A stretch of 64,000 bases of DNA, from positions 997,501-1,061,500 of the forward strand of contig NZ_JAQGPN010000001.1 in assembly GCF_028826155.1 (NCBI RefSeq), given 5' to 3'. Source of the stretch: Mesorhizobium shangrilense (lineage in GTDB: Bacteria; Pseudomonadota; Alphaproteobacteria; Rhizobiales; Rhizobiaceae). Shown here piece after piece: positions 8,326 through 17,037 of the stretch (position 1 is its first letter; each line of letters opens with the position of its first letter). The translations under genes and the position numbers were made by a program. The notes beneath the pieces were generated by a model. It saw only the letters and a program-made list of their open reading frames with translations. It ran no database searches and was not told where the DNA came from.

Positions 8326-10214
8326 AAACCTCGATCGCCACGGTCTCCATCAGCGGCGACCTGCGCGAGAAGCTGCAGGCGATCGCGGCGGCGGGATTCG
8401 ACGGTGTCGAGATCTTCGAGAATGACTTCCTCGCCTTCGACGGCAGCCCGCGGGACGTTGGCCGGATGATCCGGGACTACGGGCTGGAGATCACGCTGTT
8501 CCAGCCGTTCCGTGACTTCGAGGGTATGCCGGAGCCGCAGCGCGCCCGCACCTTCGATCGTGCGGAACGCAAGTTCGACCTCATGCAGGAACTCGGCACC
8601 GACCTGATGCTGGTCTGCTCCAACGTTTCGCCGCTGTCGCTCGGCGGCATCGACCGGGCCGCAGCGGATCTGCGCGAGCTCGGCGAACGGGCTGCCCGCC
8701 GCGGCCTACGTGTCGGCTATGAGGCGCTCGCCTGGGGCCGCCACATCAGCGATCACCGCGACGCCTGGGAGATCGTCCGGCGCACCGATCATCCAAGTAT
8801 CGGCCTGATCCTGGATTCCTTCCACACGCTGGCCCGCAGCATCGACGTGAACTCGATCCGCTCCATCCCGGCCGACCGCATCTTCATCGTCCAGCTTGCT
8901 GACGCGCCGCGGATCGACATGGACCTGCTCTTCTGGAGCAGGCATTTCCGCAACATGCCCGGCGAAGGCGACTTGCCCGTCCTCGATTTCATGCGGGCAG
9001 TCGCCGCGACCGGCTATGATGGGCCGCTTTCGCTCGAGATTTTCAACGACCAGTTCCGCGGCGGCTCGCCCAAATCGATCGCAGTCGACGGTCGCCGCTC
9101 GCTCGTCTACCTGATGGACCAGGTGCGGCGGACCGAGCCGGATATCGCTATTGCCGTGCCGGACATGCCGGACCGCGTGCGGGCAAGCGGCGTCGAGTTC
9201 GTGGAGTTCGCCGCCGACGAGGCGGAGGCGGAGGAGCTCTGCGCACTCCTCCATGCGATGGGCTTCGCCAAGGCCGGCCGGCACGTCTCCAAGGAGGTTG
9301 TCCTGTGGCGGCAGGGAGCGATCAACCTCGTCGTCAATACCGAGCGCGAGGGGTTCGCGCATTCCTCCTATCTCGTGCATGGCACGTCAGCCTACGCACT
9401 GGGGCTGACGGTGGAAGACGCCGCCGCGACGGCAGCGCGCGCCCGTGCGCTCGGAGCCGAGCCATTCGAGCAAGCGACCGGACCGGGAGAGCTCAAGATA
9501 CCTGCGATTCGCGGTGTCGGGGGCGGAGTGATCTACTTCGTCGACCGCAAGTCGGAACTCGGGCGCGTCTGGGACATCGAGTTCGAACCGGGCGACGGCG
9601 AGGCGCCGCCGCAGCCGGTCGGCCTCCAGACTGTCGATCACGTCGCGCAGACGATGAACTACGAGGAAATGCTGACCTGGCTCTTGTTCTACACCTCGAT
9701 CTTCGAGATGCATAAGACGCCGATGGTCGACATCGTAGACCCCGCCGGGCTGGTGCGCAGCCAGGCGATCGAGAATGCCGAAGGCTCGTTGCGGATCACC
9801 GTCAACGGAGCGGAGAACCGCCGCACCCTCGCCGGACATTTCATCGCCGAGACGTTTGGCTCGAGCGTCCAGCACCTCGCTTTCCGCACCGAGGAGATCT
9901 TCGCCACGGCTGGAGCGTTGAGAGCCAACGGCTTTGCACCGCTCCCCATCTCGCAAAACTACTATGACGACCTGGAGGCCCGCTTCGGCCTCGACGCGGA
10001 CCTTGCCGAGAGGCTGCGCGCCGAAAACATCCTGTACGACCGCGACGGGCACGGCGAATATTTCCAGCTCTACAGTCCGAACTACGGCGAGGGCTTTTTC
10101 TTCGAGATCGTCGAGCGTCGCGGCGGCTATCGCGGCTACGGCGCTTCCAACGCCCCGTTCCGAATCGCCGCCCAGAAGCGCTACATCAGGCAGAAGGGCA
10201 TGCCCCGCGTCTGA
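8322..10214 (+). CDS. quiC: 3-Dehydroshikimate dehydratase, sugar-isomerase/HPPD-like fusion
   Basis: A 630-aa two-domain protein. Residues 1-270 are a TIM-barrel of the AP-endonuclease-2/xylose-isomerase type (AAAGFDGVEIFENDF, LILDSFHTLAR, GYDGPLSLEIFNDQFR). Residues 290-620 are a VOC/4-hydroxyphenylpyruvate-dioxygenase-like module (QHLAFRTEEIF, then HGEYFQLYSPNYGEGFFFEIVERR). This fusion matches bacterial QuiC, which dehydrates 3-dehydroshikimate to protocatechuate; in known members the N-terminal half is catalytic. It ends the operon. Downstream protocatechuate ring-cleavage genes are not in the window. Confidence 0.9.
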   Translation: MKTSIATVSISGDLREKLQAIAAAGFDGVEIFENDFLAFDGSPRDVGRMIRDYGLEITLFQPFRDFEGMPEPQRARTFDRAERKFDLMQELGTDLMLVCSNVSPLSLGGIDRAAADLRELGERAARRGLRVGYEALAWGRHISDHRDAWEIVRRTDHPSIGLILDSFHTLARSIDVNSIRSIPADRIFIVQLADAPRIDMDLLFWSRHFRNMPGEGDLPVLDFMRAVAATGYDGPLSLEIFNDQFRGGSPKSIAVDGRRSLVYLMDQVRRTEPDIAIAVPDMPDRVRASGVEFVEFAADEAEAEELCALLHAMGFAKAGRHVSKEVVLWRQGAINLVVNTEREGFAHSSYLVHGTSAYALGLTVEDAAATAARARALGAEPFEQATGPGELKIPAIRGVGGGVIYFVDRKSELGRVWDIEFEPGDGEAPPQPVGLQTVDHVAQTMNYEEMLTWLLFYTSIFEMHKTPMVDIVDPAGLVRSQAIENAEGSLRITVNGAENRRTLAGHFIAETFGSSVQHLAFRTEEIFATAGALRANGFAPLPISQNYYDDLEARFGLDADLAERLRAENILYDRDGHGEYFQLYSPNYGEGFFFEIVERRGGYRGYGASNAPFRIAAQKRYIRQKGMPRV

Positions 10215-10259
10215 GCTGTGGCAGACCGCTGGAAACGTCCCCTATGACGCGCGCCGGGG

Positions 10260-11237
10260 TCAGCCGCAGAGCAGCGGCTCGCAGTGGAGATAACGTGCGA
10301 CCTTGCGCTTCGCGCCAATGTCGATCCACACTTTCTCGACGTCTTCTTCCCGGAGCGATACCGCCTGCGCCACCTCCGCTGCGGGGATGCCGTGATCTAG
10401 GGCGTGGAGGCACAGGTCCATCTTGTCGTAAGGCAGCGCGAAATAGAACTCTTCCTGAGTCTGCGCGAGCGAATAGGTGTCGGTCGTGGGCGGGCGGCGG
10501 CGCACCGCTTCCGGTACGCCCAGATATTCGGCGAGCTGGTAGACCTGCGACTTGTAGAGGTGGGCGATGGGCTTTGCGTCTGCCGCTCCATCGCCATTCT
10601 TGACGAAGAAGCCCTGGTCGTATTCCAGCCGGTTCGGCGTACCCAGGACGGCGTAGTTCAGCCGGTCGGCGTGGTAGTATTCGAGCTGCTTGCGCGTGCG
10701 TTGCTTCATGTTCGTGGCGGCCACGATGCCCAGATAGACAGGGGCGGGCATGCGGACCGTCTGTACATGGCCGTCAGGGCTTTCCACGACGAGCGAGGAG
10801 AGATTGTAGCCGCCGGTGCTGAGCACGCTCGCCAGCACGATCTTCGACTTCCAGCCGGGTCCGTATTCCGGCACGGCGTGCCGGATGAAGCTGTCGCGTC
10901 GGCTGTAGCAGCCCATCGCCTCCAGGGCCGGGCCGATATCTTCCACGATGCTGGCAAGTCCGAAGGTCTCGGCGACCAGCCGGCCGAGCCGAAGGCTTTC
11001 AGGGTCGGAATCATTCTCCGGCATGAAGAGACAAAAGACCTTTTGCGGGCCCGCGGCGCGGGCGGCCAATGCGGCGCAGACGCTGGAATCGATGCCGCCG
11101 GAAAGCCCGAGCACGAGGCCCCGCTTGCGCAGGGGCCCGCGAAGCTGGGCGCGCAGCGTGGCCACGATGCGCTCGGTCTCCGCGGCGGGATCGATCGCGA
11201 GGGTGGCGGCGGAAAAAGCCGGGGTGGTCGTCTGCAT
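10260..11237 (-). CDS. Short NAD+ synthetase-like amidotransferase in a biosynthetic cluster
   Basis: A 325-aa NadE-type N-type ATP pyrophosphatase. The PP-loop SGGIDSSVCAALAARA is intact. Later motifs include TNMKQRTRK, GTPNRLEYDQGFFVKNGDGA and PPTTDTYSLAQTQEEFYFA. There is no nitrilase/glutaminase domain, so it would use free ammonia or ammonia from a partner. Many alphaproteobacteria carry the long glutamine-dependent NadE instead, so this short form is probably a paralogue. It is the last gene of the GNAT-asnB-ACP-ligase cluster, five nt after the ligase. Either it makes NAD or it amidates a different adenylated acid; the context favours the second, without proof. Confidence 0.8.
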   Translation of the reverse strand: MQTTTPAFSAATLAIDPAAETERIVATLRAQLRGPLRKRGLVLGLSGGIDSSVCAALAARAAGPQKVFCLFMPENDSDPESLRLGRLVAETFGLASIVEDIGPALEAMGCYSRRDSFIRHAVPEYGPGWKSKIVLASVLSTGGYNLSSLVVESPDGHVQTVRMPAPVYLGIVAATNMKQRTRKQLEYYHADRLNYAVLGTPNRLEYDQGFFVKNGDGAADAKPIAHLYKSQVYQLAEYLGVPEAVRRRPPTTDTYSLAQTQEEFYFALPYDKMDLCLHALDHGIPAAEVAQAVSLREEDVEKVWIDIGAKRKVARYLHCEPLLCG

Positions 11238-11241
11238 CCGG

Positions 11242-12762
11242 TCATTCTCCCGTGGCGGTTGTCTGGCGGCGGATGACCTTGCCGCTCATCGTCTTTGGCA
11301 GTTCGGCGCGGAACTCGACGCTTCGGGGCACCATCACGTCCGGCAGGAGCTCCCTGCAATGGCGCAGCACGGCGCGTTCGGTCAAGGCAGGGTCGGCGGC
11401 GACGACCATGGCGTGAAGCATCGTTCCGAGGACGGGATCGGGCAGGCCGATCACCATCGCCTCCGTCACGCCCGGGCAGGCGTGCAGCACCGATTCCACC
11501 TGCAGCGGCGCCACCTTTTCCCCGCGGATCTTGAGGATGTCGTCGTTGCGCCCGACGAAATGTAGAAAGCCGTCGGCATCCGCGCGGAAAAGGTCGCCGG
11601 TGCGCAGGCGCCGTTCGCCTGGCCGTCGTCCGGGGGCGATGGCGGCAGCCGTTGCCGCCCCGTTTCGCCAATAGCCCTGCATCACATGCGGGCCGACGAC
11701 GATCAGTTCACCCACGGCTCCCGGCGCTGCGGGACGGCCTGCCTCGTCGACGACGAACGCCTCGGTTCCGGGGATCGCCTTGCCGACGGATTCGGGTCGC
11801 CGGTCCAGCTCCTTAGGCGGCAGATAGGTCGCCCGCGCGCATTCGGTGAGGCCGTACATGGAATAGAGCTGCGCGTCCGGAAAGCGGCTGCGCAGCTCCT
11901 TGACATGGGCAGGCGGCAACGGCGCCGCGGCGTTCGTGATGTAGCGCAGCGTCGGAAGCTCGACGGCGTCGCGCATGGCAAGGATCATCGCAGCCATGGT
12001 CGGCACCAGCGGCAATCCGGTCACGCCTTCGGCGCGCGCCCTTTCCAGGACGGCATAGGCGAATGCAAAGCTCTTCTCCAGAACCATCGTTGCCCCGACG
12101 CGGACCCCGACGAGCAGCTGGTACAGTCCATAGGTGAAGGAGAGCGGCAGGGCGTTGAGCACGACGTCGTCGTCGGTGTTTTGCAGATAGGCGGCGATGG
12201 CGCTCGATGCAGCGTCCATGCTGGCATGGCTCATCATCACGCCCTTGGGCTCGCCGGTCGAGCCCGACGTGTGGATGATCATGGCAAGGTCGGCATCCGC
12301 GCCGCCCGCTGGGGGGAGGCGGGTCTGATGGCGGATGCAGTCCTCGAAGGCCAGCCCGTCGGGCGTCGGCGCGCCCTGCGCGCAGATGACCAGCAGGGCG
12401 GAGGAGGAAGCGGGCGTCGCCTCGGCCAACAGGCCGGCGTACTTTCCCTGCGTCAGCACCGCCTTCGGCTCGCAGTTGCCAAGGATGAAGCGCAGCGCCT
12501 CGGCCTTTGTCGTCGGGTTGACGGGGCAGAAGACTGCGCCCGCCTTGACGACGGCGAAGATGGCGACCGCCGCCTCCCAGATGTTCTCCATCAGGATCAC
12601 GGCGCGCTCGCCGTCACGCACCCCCCGCTCATGAAGCACGGCGGCCAGGTGGTCGGACGTCTCGTCGAGCTCGGCATAGGTCAGCCGTGTCGCACCCGCG
12701 ACGATTGCTGCCTTGCCGGGATCAGCCGCCGCGCTCTGCCGGAGGAACGTCTCGATGCGCAT
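11242..12762 (-). CDS. AMP-forming acyl/amino-acid ligase (ANL superfamily)
   Basis: A 506-aa adenylate-forming enzyme. Core motifs: IIHTSGSTGEPKGVMMSH (P-loop), YGLTECARATYLP (A5), RTGDLFRADADGFLHFVGR (A7/A8) and the late PKTMSGKVIRR with the catalytic Lys. It resembles stand-alone loaders of carrier proteins and medium-chain acyl-CoA ligases. The start MRIETFLRQ lies 10 nt after the carrier-protein stop, with GAGGCG before it; an upstream frame is rejected because it covers the carrier-protein gene. It most likely charges the adjacent carrier protein with an acid that cannot be identified here. Confidence 0.88.
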   Translation of the reverse strand: MRIETFLRQSAAADPGKAAIVAGATRLTYAELDETSDHLAAVLHERGVRDGERAVILMENIWEAAVAIFAVVKAGAVFCPVNPTTKAEALRFILGNCEPKAVLTQGKYAGLLAEATPASSSALLVICAQGAPTPDGLAFEDCIRHQTRLPPAGGADADLAMIIHTSGSTGEPKGVMMSHASMDAASSAIAAYLQNTDDDVVLNALPLSFTYGLYQLLVGVRVGATMVLEKSFAFAYAVLERARAEGVTGLPLVPTMAAMILAMRDAVELPTLRYITNAAAPLPPAHVKELRSRFPDAQLYSMYGLTECARATYLPPKELDRRPESVGKAIPGTEAFVVDEAGRPAAPGAVGELIVVGPHVMQGYWRNGAATAAAIAPGRRPGERRLRTGDLFRADADGFLHFVGRNDDILKIRGEKVAPLQVESVLHACPGVTEAMVIGLPDPVLGTMLHAMVVAADPALTERAVLRHCRELLPDVMVPRSVEFRAELPKTMSGKVIRRQTTATGE

Positions 12763-12772
12763 CGCCCGCGCC

Positions 12773-13045
12773 TCAGCCAGCCGCTGCGCTTCCCGCCAGG
12801 CGCTTGCGGGTGACGAAAGCGGCGATGCGGTCAAGGGAGTCGAGATTGTCGGGTACGATCTCGGCCTCCGACAACACGATCCCGAAGCGTTCCTCCAGGA
12901 ACGACACCAGCTCCAGGATGCCCGTGGAATCGATGAGATCGTTCTCGACAAGGGAATAGGAGTCTTCGAGAGGATGCGCGTCGTCGCCGAACAGGAAGTT
13001 CTCGACAATGAAGGAGCGGACCTCTTTCTTGATTTCGTCGGGCAT
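12773..13045 (-). CDS. Acyl carrier protein (phosphopantetheine-binding)
   Basis: A 90-aa acidic four-helix carrier protein. The attachment site is in NDLIDSTGILELV, with Ser of DS as the phosphopantetheine acceptor, followed by FLEERFGIVLSEAEIVPDN, typical of helix II-III. It is not the housekeeping fatty-acid ACP, which normally sits with fabG/fabF. It is flanked by AsnB and an AMP ligase, which points to a dedicated carrier for a small-molecule or sugar-acyl pathway. Confidence 0.88.
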   Translation of the reverse strand: MPDEIKKEVRSFIVENFLFGDDAHPLEDSYSLVENDLIDSTGILELVSFLEERFGIVLSEAEIVPDNLDSLDRIAAFVTRKRLAGSAAAG

Positions 13046-13070
13046 GGGCAGGCCTTTTCCGGAGGGGATA

Positions 13071-15020
13071 TCAGGCGGTCAGGGCGCCAGCTGATTGTTG
13101 ACTGGCAGAGGTGAACGTGGCGGACCAGAGTTGCGCCGACACGATGCCGACGAAGGCGGCATTGTCGCGGAAACCGGTGATGGCGCCGCGGCGGCCTTTT
13201 TCCATCAGCTTCGCGACGGCCTGCGGATTAAACAGGCCCGCCTGGGCAAGCGCCTGCGACGACAGCGCGTGGTCGAGATAGGCTGCGCCGGGGCCGCGAA
13301 AGGAGGCGCTGTCGGGCGCACGGTAGGGCTGTTTGATGCGTGTCGCGATCGCAGGCGGAAGAAGATCTGCTCCGGCCCGGCGCAGGATGTGCTTCTCGCT
13401 AAGCCCGCGCAGCTTGAGACGCGGCGGGATGCGCGCGGCAAGCTCCACCAGCCGGTGATCGAGGAAGGGGAACCGCGTCTCCACGCCATGGGCCATGTTC
13501 ATGCGGTCGCCCTGGCTCGACAGGATGTAGCCCGGCAACAGGTGCCGCGTCTCGATGAACTGCGCCTGGTGCAGCGGATGCCAGCGACCGAAGGCTTCCG
13601 GCAGCGAGGCGGCAAGCTCCTCCGCCGCGTCATATCCGGCGAGCATCGAACGCAGGTCGGGCGAGAAGAATATCTTCGTCCCGGCTGTCGCGCGGATGCG
13701 CGGCCGATGCGAGAACAGCGGGTCGTCCTGCGCATCCGCCCCGACGCCAAAGAAGGCTGCGAGATATTCGGGCGTCTGCTGCTGGAGCGAGGCAATATAA
13801 GGATAGATCTTCCGAAAAAGGTGGGGGCGAATGCGCGAGGCCGGCTGACGGGCGCAAAAGCGGCGGATCGCCGCCTCCTTGAAGATGTCATAGCCGGCGA
13901 AGACCTCGTCTGCGCCCTCGCCCGACAGCACGACCTTCAGCCCACGCTCCCGCACGAGGCCGGAAAGTGCATGGAGCGGGGCAGGGGCCGTCCTTAGGAC
14001 CGGGCGCTCCATATGCCGCCCGACGGCCGGAAAGAGGGCGGCGATGTCCTCCGTGCTGCAGCGGATCGCGTGGTGACTGGCGCCGATCATGCGCACCACA
14101 CTTTCCTGATAGAGGCTTTCGTCGAACGACGGGTCCTCGAAGGTGACGGAGAACGTGCTCAGGCGTCCCGGCGCCATCCGTGCCGCCAATGCGGCAATGA
14201 GCGAGGAGTCCAGCCCGCCGGAGAGGAAGGCGCCTACCTCGACATCGGCGCGAAGGCGGATGCGGGTGGCGTCTTCGAGCAGCGCGCGCACCTCCTCCGA
14301 TACTTCGACGTCGCTGCGCATGTCGCTCTCGCGCGCATCCGGGAAGGCAAGCGACCAGTAGGTCCGGTTCCGCACCGCTCCATCCTCCACGATCATCGTC
14401 TCGGCCGGTGGAAGCTCGGATATGCCCTGGAAGGCGGTGCGCGGCGGGATCGGCGCCCAGAGCGTGAAGATCTGATCGAGTGCGATCGGGTCGGGGGCTG
14501 CTTCGATGCCAGGCACCGTGAGCAAGGCCTTCACCTCGGAGGCGAAATAGAAGACGCCGCGATGCCAGGTGTAGAAGAGCGGCCGCACGCCCATGCGGTC
14601 TCGCGCCAGGAACATGCGCTTTCGGCGCTGGTCCCAGATGGCGAAGGCGAAGTCGCCGTTGAGCAGCGCCGGAAAATCGTCGCCCACCTCCTCGTAGAGG
14701 TGCAGGAGCACTTCGGTGTCGGACTCTGTGCGAAAGCGGCGGCCACGCGCTTCGAGCATCGTGCGCAGTTCGAGATAGTTAAAGATCTCGCCGTTGTAGG
14801 TGATCCATGTCGCGCCGTCGGAACTGGCCATTGGCTGGGCGGCTGCCGGCGACAGGTCGATCACCGCGAGACGCCTGTGACCGAGTCCTGCGCCGACGCC
14901 GACATGTATCCCTTCTCCATCCGGGCCGCGATGGGCGATGGCGCTGCACATGCGACGCAGCATCGCCGAAGCTTCGTGGCGCGGCGGGTTGGCCCCCCAA
15001 TATCCGGCTATCCCGCACAC
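13071..15020 (-). CDS. asnB: Asparagine synthetase-type glutamine amidotransferase
   Basis: A 649-aa AsnB-family enzyme. The start is a GTG giving (V/M)CGIAGYWG, so that Cys2 becomes the N-terminal nucleophile; GAGAGGAG lies upstream, whereas a longer ATG start would bury the Cys. The glutaminase domain (1-210) has AHRGPDGEG and YNGEIFNYLELR. The synthetase domain has the PP-loop FLSGGLDSSLIAALAAR and LSGEGADEVFAGY. It amidates an acid using glutamine. In a cluster with a carrier protein, ligase and NadE-like protein it is probably a specialised amidotransferase and not the housekeeping asparagine synthetase. Confidence 0.9.
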   Translation of the reverse strand: MCGIAGYWGANPPRHEASAMLRRMCSAIAHRGPDGEGIHVGVGAGLGHRRLAVIDLSPAAAQPMASSDGATWITYNGEIFNYLELRTMLEARGRRFRTESDTEVLLHLYEEVGDDFPALLNGDFAFAIWDQRRKRMFLARDRMGVRPLFYTWHRGVFYFASEVKALLTVPGIEAAPDPIALDQIFTLWAPIPPRTAFQGISELPPAETMIVEDGAVRNRTYWSLAFPDARESDMRSDVEVSEEVRALLEDATRIRLRADVEVGAFLSGGLDSSLIAALAARMAPGRLSTFSVTFEDPSFDESLYQESVVRMIGASHHAIRCSTEDIAALFPAVGRHMERPVLRTAPAPLHALSGLVRERGLKVVLSGEGADEVFAGYDIFKEAAIRRFCARQPASRIRPHLFRKIYPYIASLQQQTPEYLAAFFGVGADAQDDPLFSHRPRIRATAGTKIFFSPDLRSMLAGYDAAEELAASLPEAFGRWHPLHQAQFIETRHLLPGYILSSQGDRMNMAHGVETRFPFLDHRLVELAARIPPRLKLRGLSEKHILRRAGADLLPPAIATRIKQPYRAPDSASFRGPGAAYLDHALSSQALAQAGLFNPQAVAKLMEKGRRGAITGFRDNAAFVGIVSAQLWSATFTSASQQSAGALTA

Positions 15021-15089
15021 GGTGTCCGGCTCCTCTCGCCCTCGCAGCAACGCGCTCGCACGGTCTTCTGAACCCGCTGGAAAAGCCGC

Positions 15090-16241
15090 CTAGTCAAAGC
15101 GGTCCCCGATCAGCCGCGACCAGGATTCGCCGGCAAAGCCGTTGAAGAAGGCGCGTCCGGCGAGGAACGGTTCGAGCAACGTGCGGTCGCGGGCATGTGC
15201 GATGCTGGACGAGGCGTGCAGGAACATGAACGGCCCGCCGAGCATCGCCTGGAGTTGGTCGGGCATGGTGCGCCCGCGCAGCGCCGCGAGGCCGCGTTCA
15301 TCTGCATGGGCCAGCATGCTGTCGATCACCGCGCCAGCCTGCCCGGGAGCCGCGACCAGCTGTATGACGCGGCCGATGCGCCGCGGGTCTCCATAGTAGA
15401 CGAAAAGGCCGACCGGGCGGCCGTTCCGGGCGCGTACGATGCGCCTCACCATGCCGCCATAGAGGGCCTTGCGCCGGGCGTGAGCGAGCATGCGCCGCAA
15501 TTCCTCCTGCTGCCACTGCGGCCGCGCGGCAAAGCGTTCCGTCAGGGTCACCAGGAGCGCGGCGATCGCCTCCTCATCAGCATCCTCGCTAGGCATGGCG
15601 CTGGTCGCCGCGACGGGACGCCACCAGCGGTTGGCCAGCTTTTCGTGTCGTGCGAGCAGGTCTAGCGGCTGCCCGAGAAAGGAAAGCAACCTACCGCCGG
15701 GGACGGCTCGCGCTGCCATTTCCGCCAGAAAGGCGGCGGGACGGAGGATGCGCAGCCACTCCAGGCTATGCTCGGCCAGGATGGCGGCGTTCATCTTTCG
15801 CCACATCGCCGTCGAGACCTCGTTGGCCGTTTCCGAAAGCGAGATGTCCTGCGGGCCGGCGAGAAAGGCGCGCATCAGCCGCGCCCCGGCAAACGGGTCG
15901 CTGACATGTCCGTCCACCATGAATGTGCCGCAGACCGCAGCTCTCACCGGCTTCGAGTCGATCGACATCCGCATCGGCATGACGCCCATGAAGCCCGCCA
16001 CGGCTCCATCGTCGCGGACGTACACGTTGGACCTGATGTCGCAATCGCGCTCATCGCCCAGGAAGACGTCGGCGAGATAGGTCTCCAGGTCGGACGTGGC
16101 GGGCCCACGCGTCTTGCGCAGGATGCGCTGGAACAGGCGCGCCACAGCGGGCACGTCGGCAAGCGCCATCGGTCTGACGTTACTTGTGCTGACCGGTAGT
16201 CCCACTATTCCACTCGATCGGAATCGCCACCATGAGGTCAC
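15090..16241 (-). CDS. Large GNAT-fold acyltransferase-like protein
   Basis: A protein of up to 383 aa whose N-terminus has a GNAT start (NVRPMALADVPAVARLFQRI) and a later AVAGFMGVMPMRM strand pair. The rest (PAAFLAEMAARAVPGG, RRIVRARNGRPVGLFVYYGD) may hold a second degenerate GNAT half. No catalytic residue can be assigned. All early starts are GTG: 16241 has a site that lies too close, 16205 has a weak GAGTGG; ATG at 16169 is also possible. It begins the minus-strand asnB cluster, 69 nt before asnB, so it may acylate the product. Confidence 0.65.
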   Translation of the reverse strand: MTSWWRFRSSGIVGLPVSTSNVRPMALADVPAVARLFQRILRKTRGPATSDLETYLADVFLGDERDCDIRSNVYVRDDGAVAGFMGVMPMRMSIDSKPVRAAVCGTFMVDGHVSDPFAGARLMRAFLAGPQDISLSETANEVSTAMWRKMNAAILAEHSLEWLRILRPAAFLAEMAARAVPGGRLLSFLGQPLDLLARHEKLANRWWRPVAATSAMPSEDADEEAIAALLVTLTERFAARPQWQQEELRRMLAHARRKALYGGMVRRIVRARNGRPVGLFVYYGDPRRIGRVIQLVAAPGQAGAVIDSMLAHADERGLAALRGRTMPDQLQAMLGGPFMFLHASSSIAHARDRTLLEPFLAGRAFFNGFAGESWSRLIGDRFD

Positions 16242-16398
16242 GTCCTAAGCTCAACAGGTTAGACGCGGATTAACGGCCAGATAGGATCGACGCCGGCGAC
16301 GCTTTCGTCGGCCGGTTCTGCGTGACCTCGACCGCGGCAAACGTGTCGCCGCTACAGTCGTCAAGAAGGTCGTTTTCCAACCCTTGCGAGCAATCGCG

Positions 16399-16863
16399 TC
16401 AAGACGGCGATTCGAGCGACAGCGTCGCGACCGACCGAATCAACGTCGCCAGTTCAGGTTCGTCGATCAGCGTCGCGGCATCGGCGGGGGAGAGCCAGGC
16501 GCGCTGGCGGGCGGACGCCTCGTCCCAGTCGGCCAGCGTCTCGTCGGCGGCGAGCAGATACGCGGTCACCTCGACCAGCACGAAGCTCTCCGACAGGCGC
16601 TTCCAGTAGGTGTACCTGCCGAGCGGCTCCTTCAGGGTGTGGCCGGCGACGCCGGCTTCCTCGCGCGCCTCGATCAGCGCGGCCTGGCGTCCGCTCTTGC
16701 CCTTCATGGGCCACCCCTTCGGCACGATGAAGCGCTTCGTGGTCCGGGACGTGACCAGCATGACCTCCACCTTGCCGTCCTGAACGCGGAAGGGGACCGC
16801 CGCCACCTGGCGGATCGGCTTGCCCTTCTTCGCCTTTCGCAGCGCCTTCTTCTCCTTGGCCAT
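16399..16863 (-). CDS. Nudix hydrolase, DIPP-like
   Basis: A 154-aa Nudix protein. The Nudix region runs GWPMKGKSGRQAALIEAREE then AGV, and keeps the metal-binding REE-type glutamates. Position 7 of the box is Lys instead of Glu and the usual Arg before the first REE-type Glu is Ile. The basic N-terminus (MAKEKKALRKAKKGKP) and FIVPKGWP resemble alphaproteobacterial diphosphoinositol-polyphosphate-phosphohydrolase-like proteins. The start is set by GGGGAGGAC immediately upstream. The substrate is unknown. Confidence 0.82.
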   Translation of the reverse strand: MAKEKKALRKAKKGKPIRQVAAVPFRVQDGKVEVMLVTSRTTKRFIVPKGWPMKGKSGRQAALIEAREEAGVAGHTLKEPLGRYTYWKRLSESFVLVEVTAYLLAADETLADWDEASARQRAWLSPADAATLIDEPELATLIRSVATLSLESPS

Positions 16864-17037
16864 GTCCTCCCCTTCAACGCCTGCAACCGTGACCCGTCGC
16901 CCGCCGCTGCGGATCCCTGTGATCCGCCCGGCACTCGCACGAGCCGAAACTTCCCGCAACCGCGCCAATTCGCTTGCCCTCCGGCGAACCCCTGTTAATC
17001 ATTAGACGACAAAACAAAAAAGGGAGGAACTGAAACA

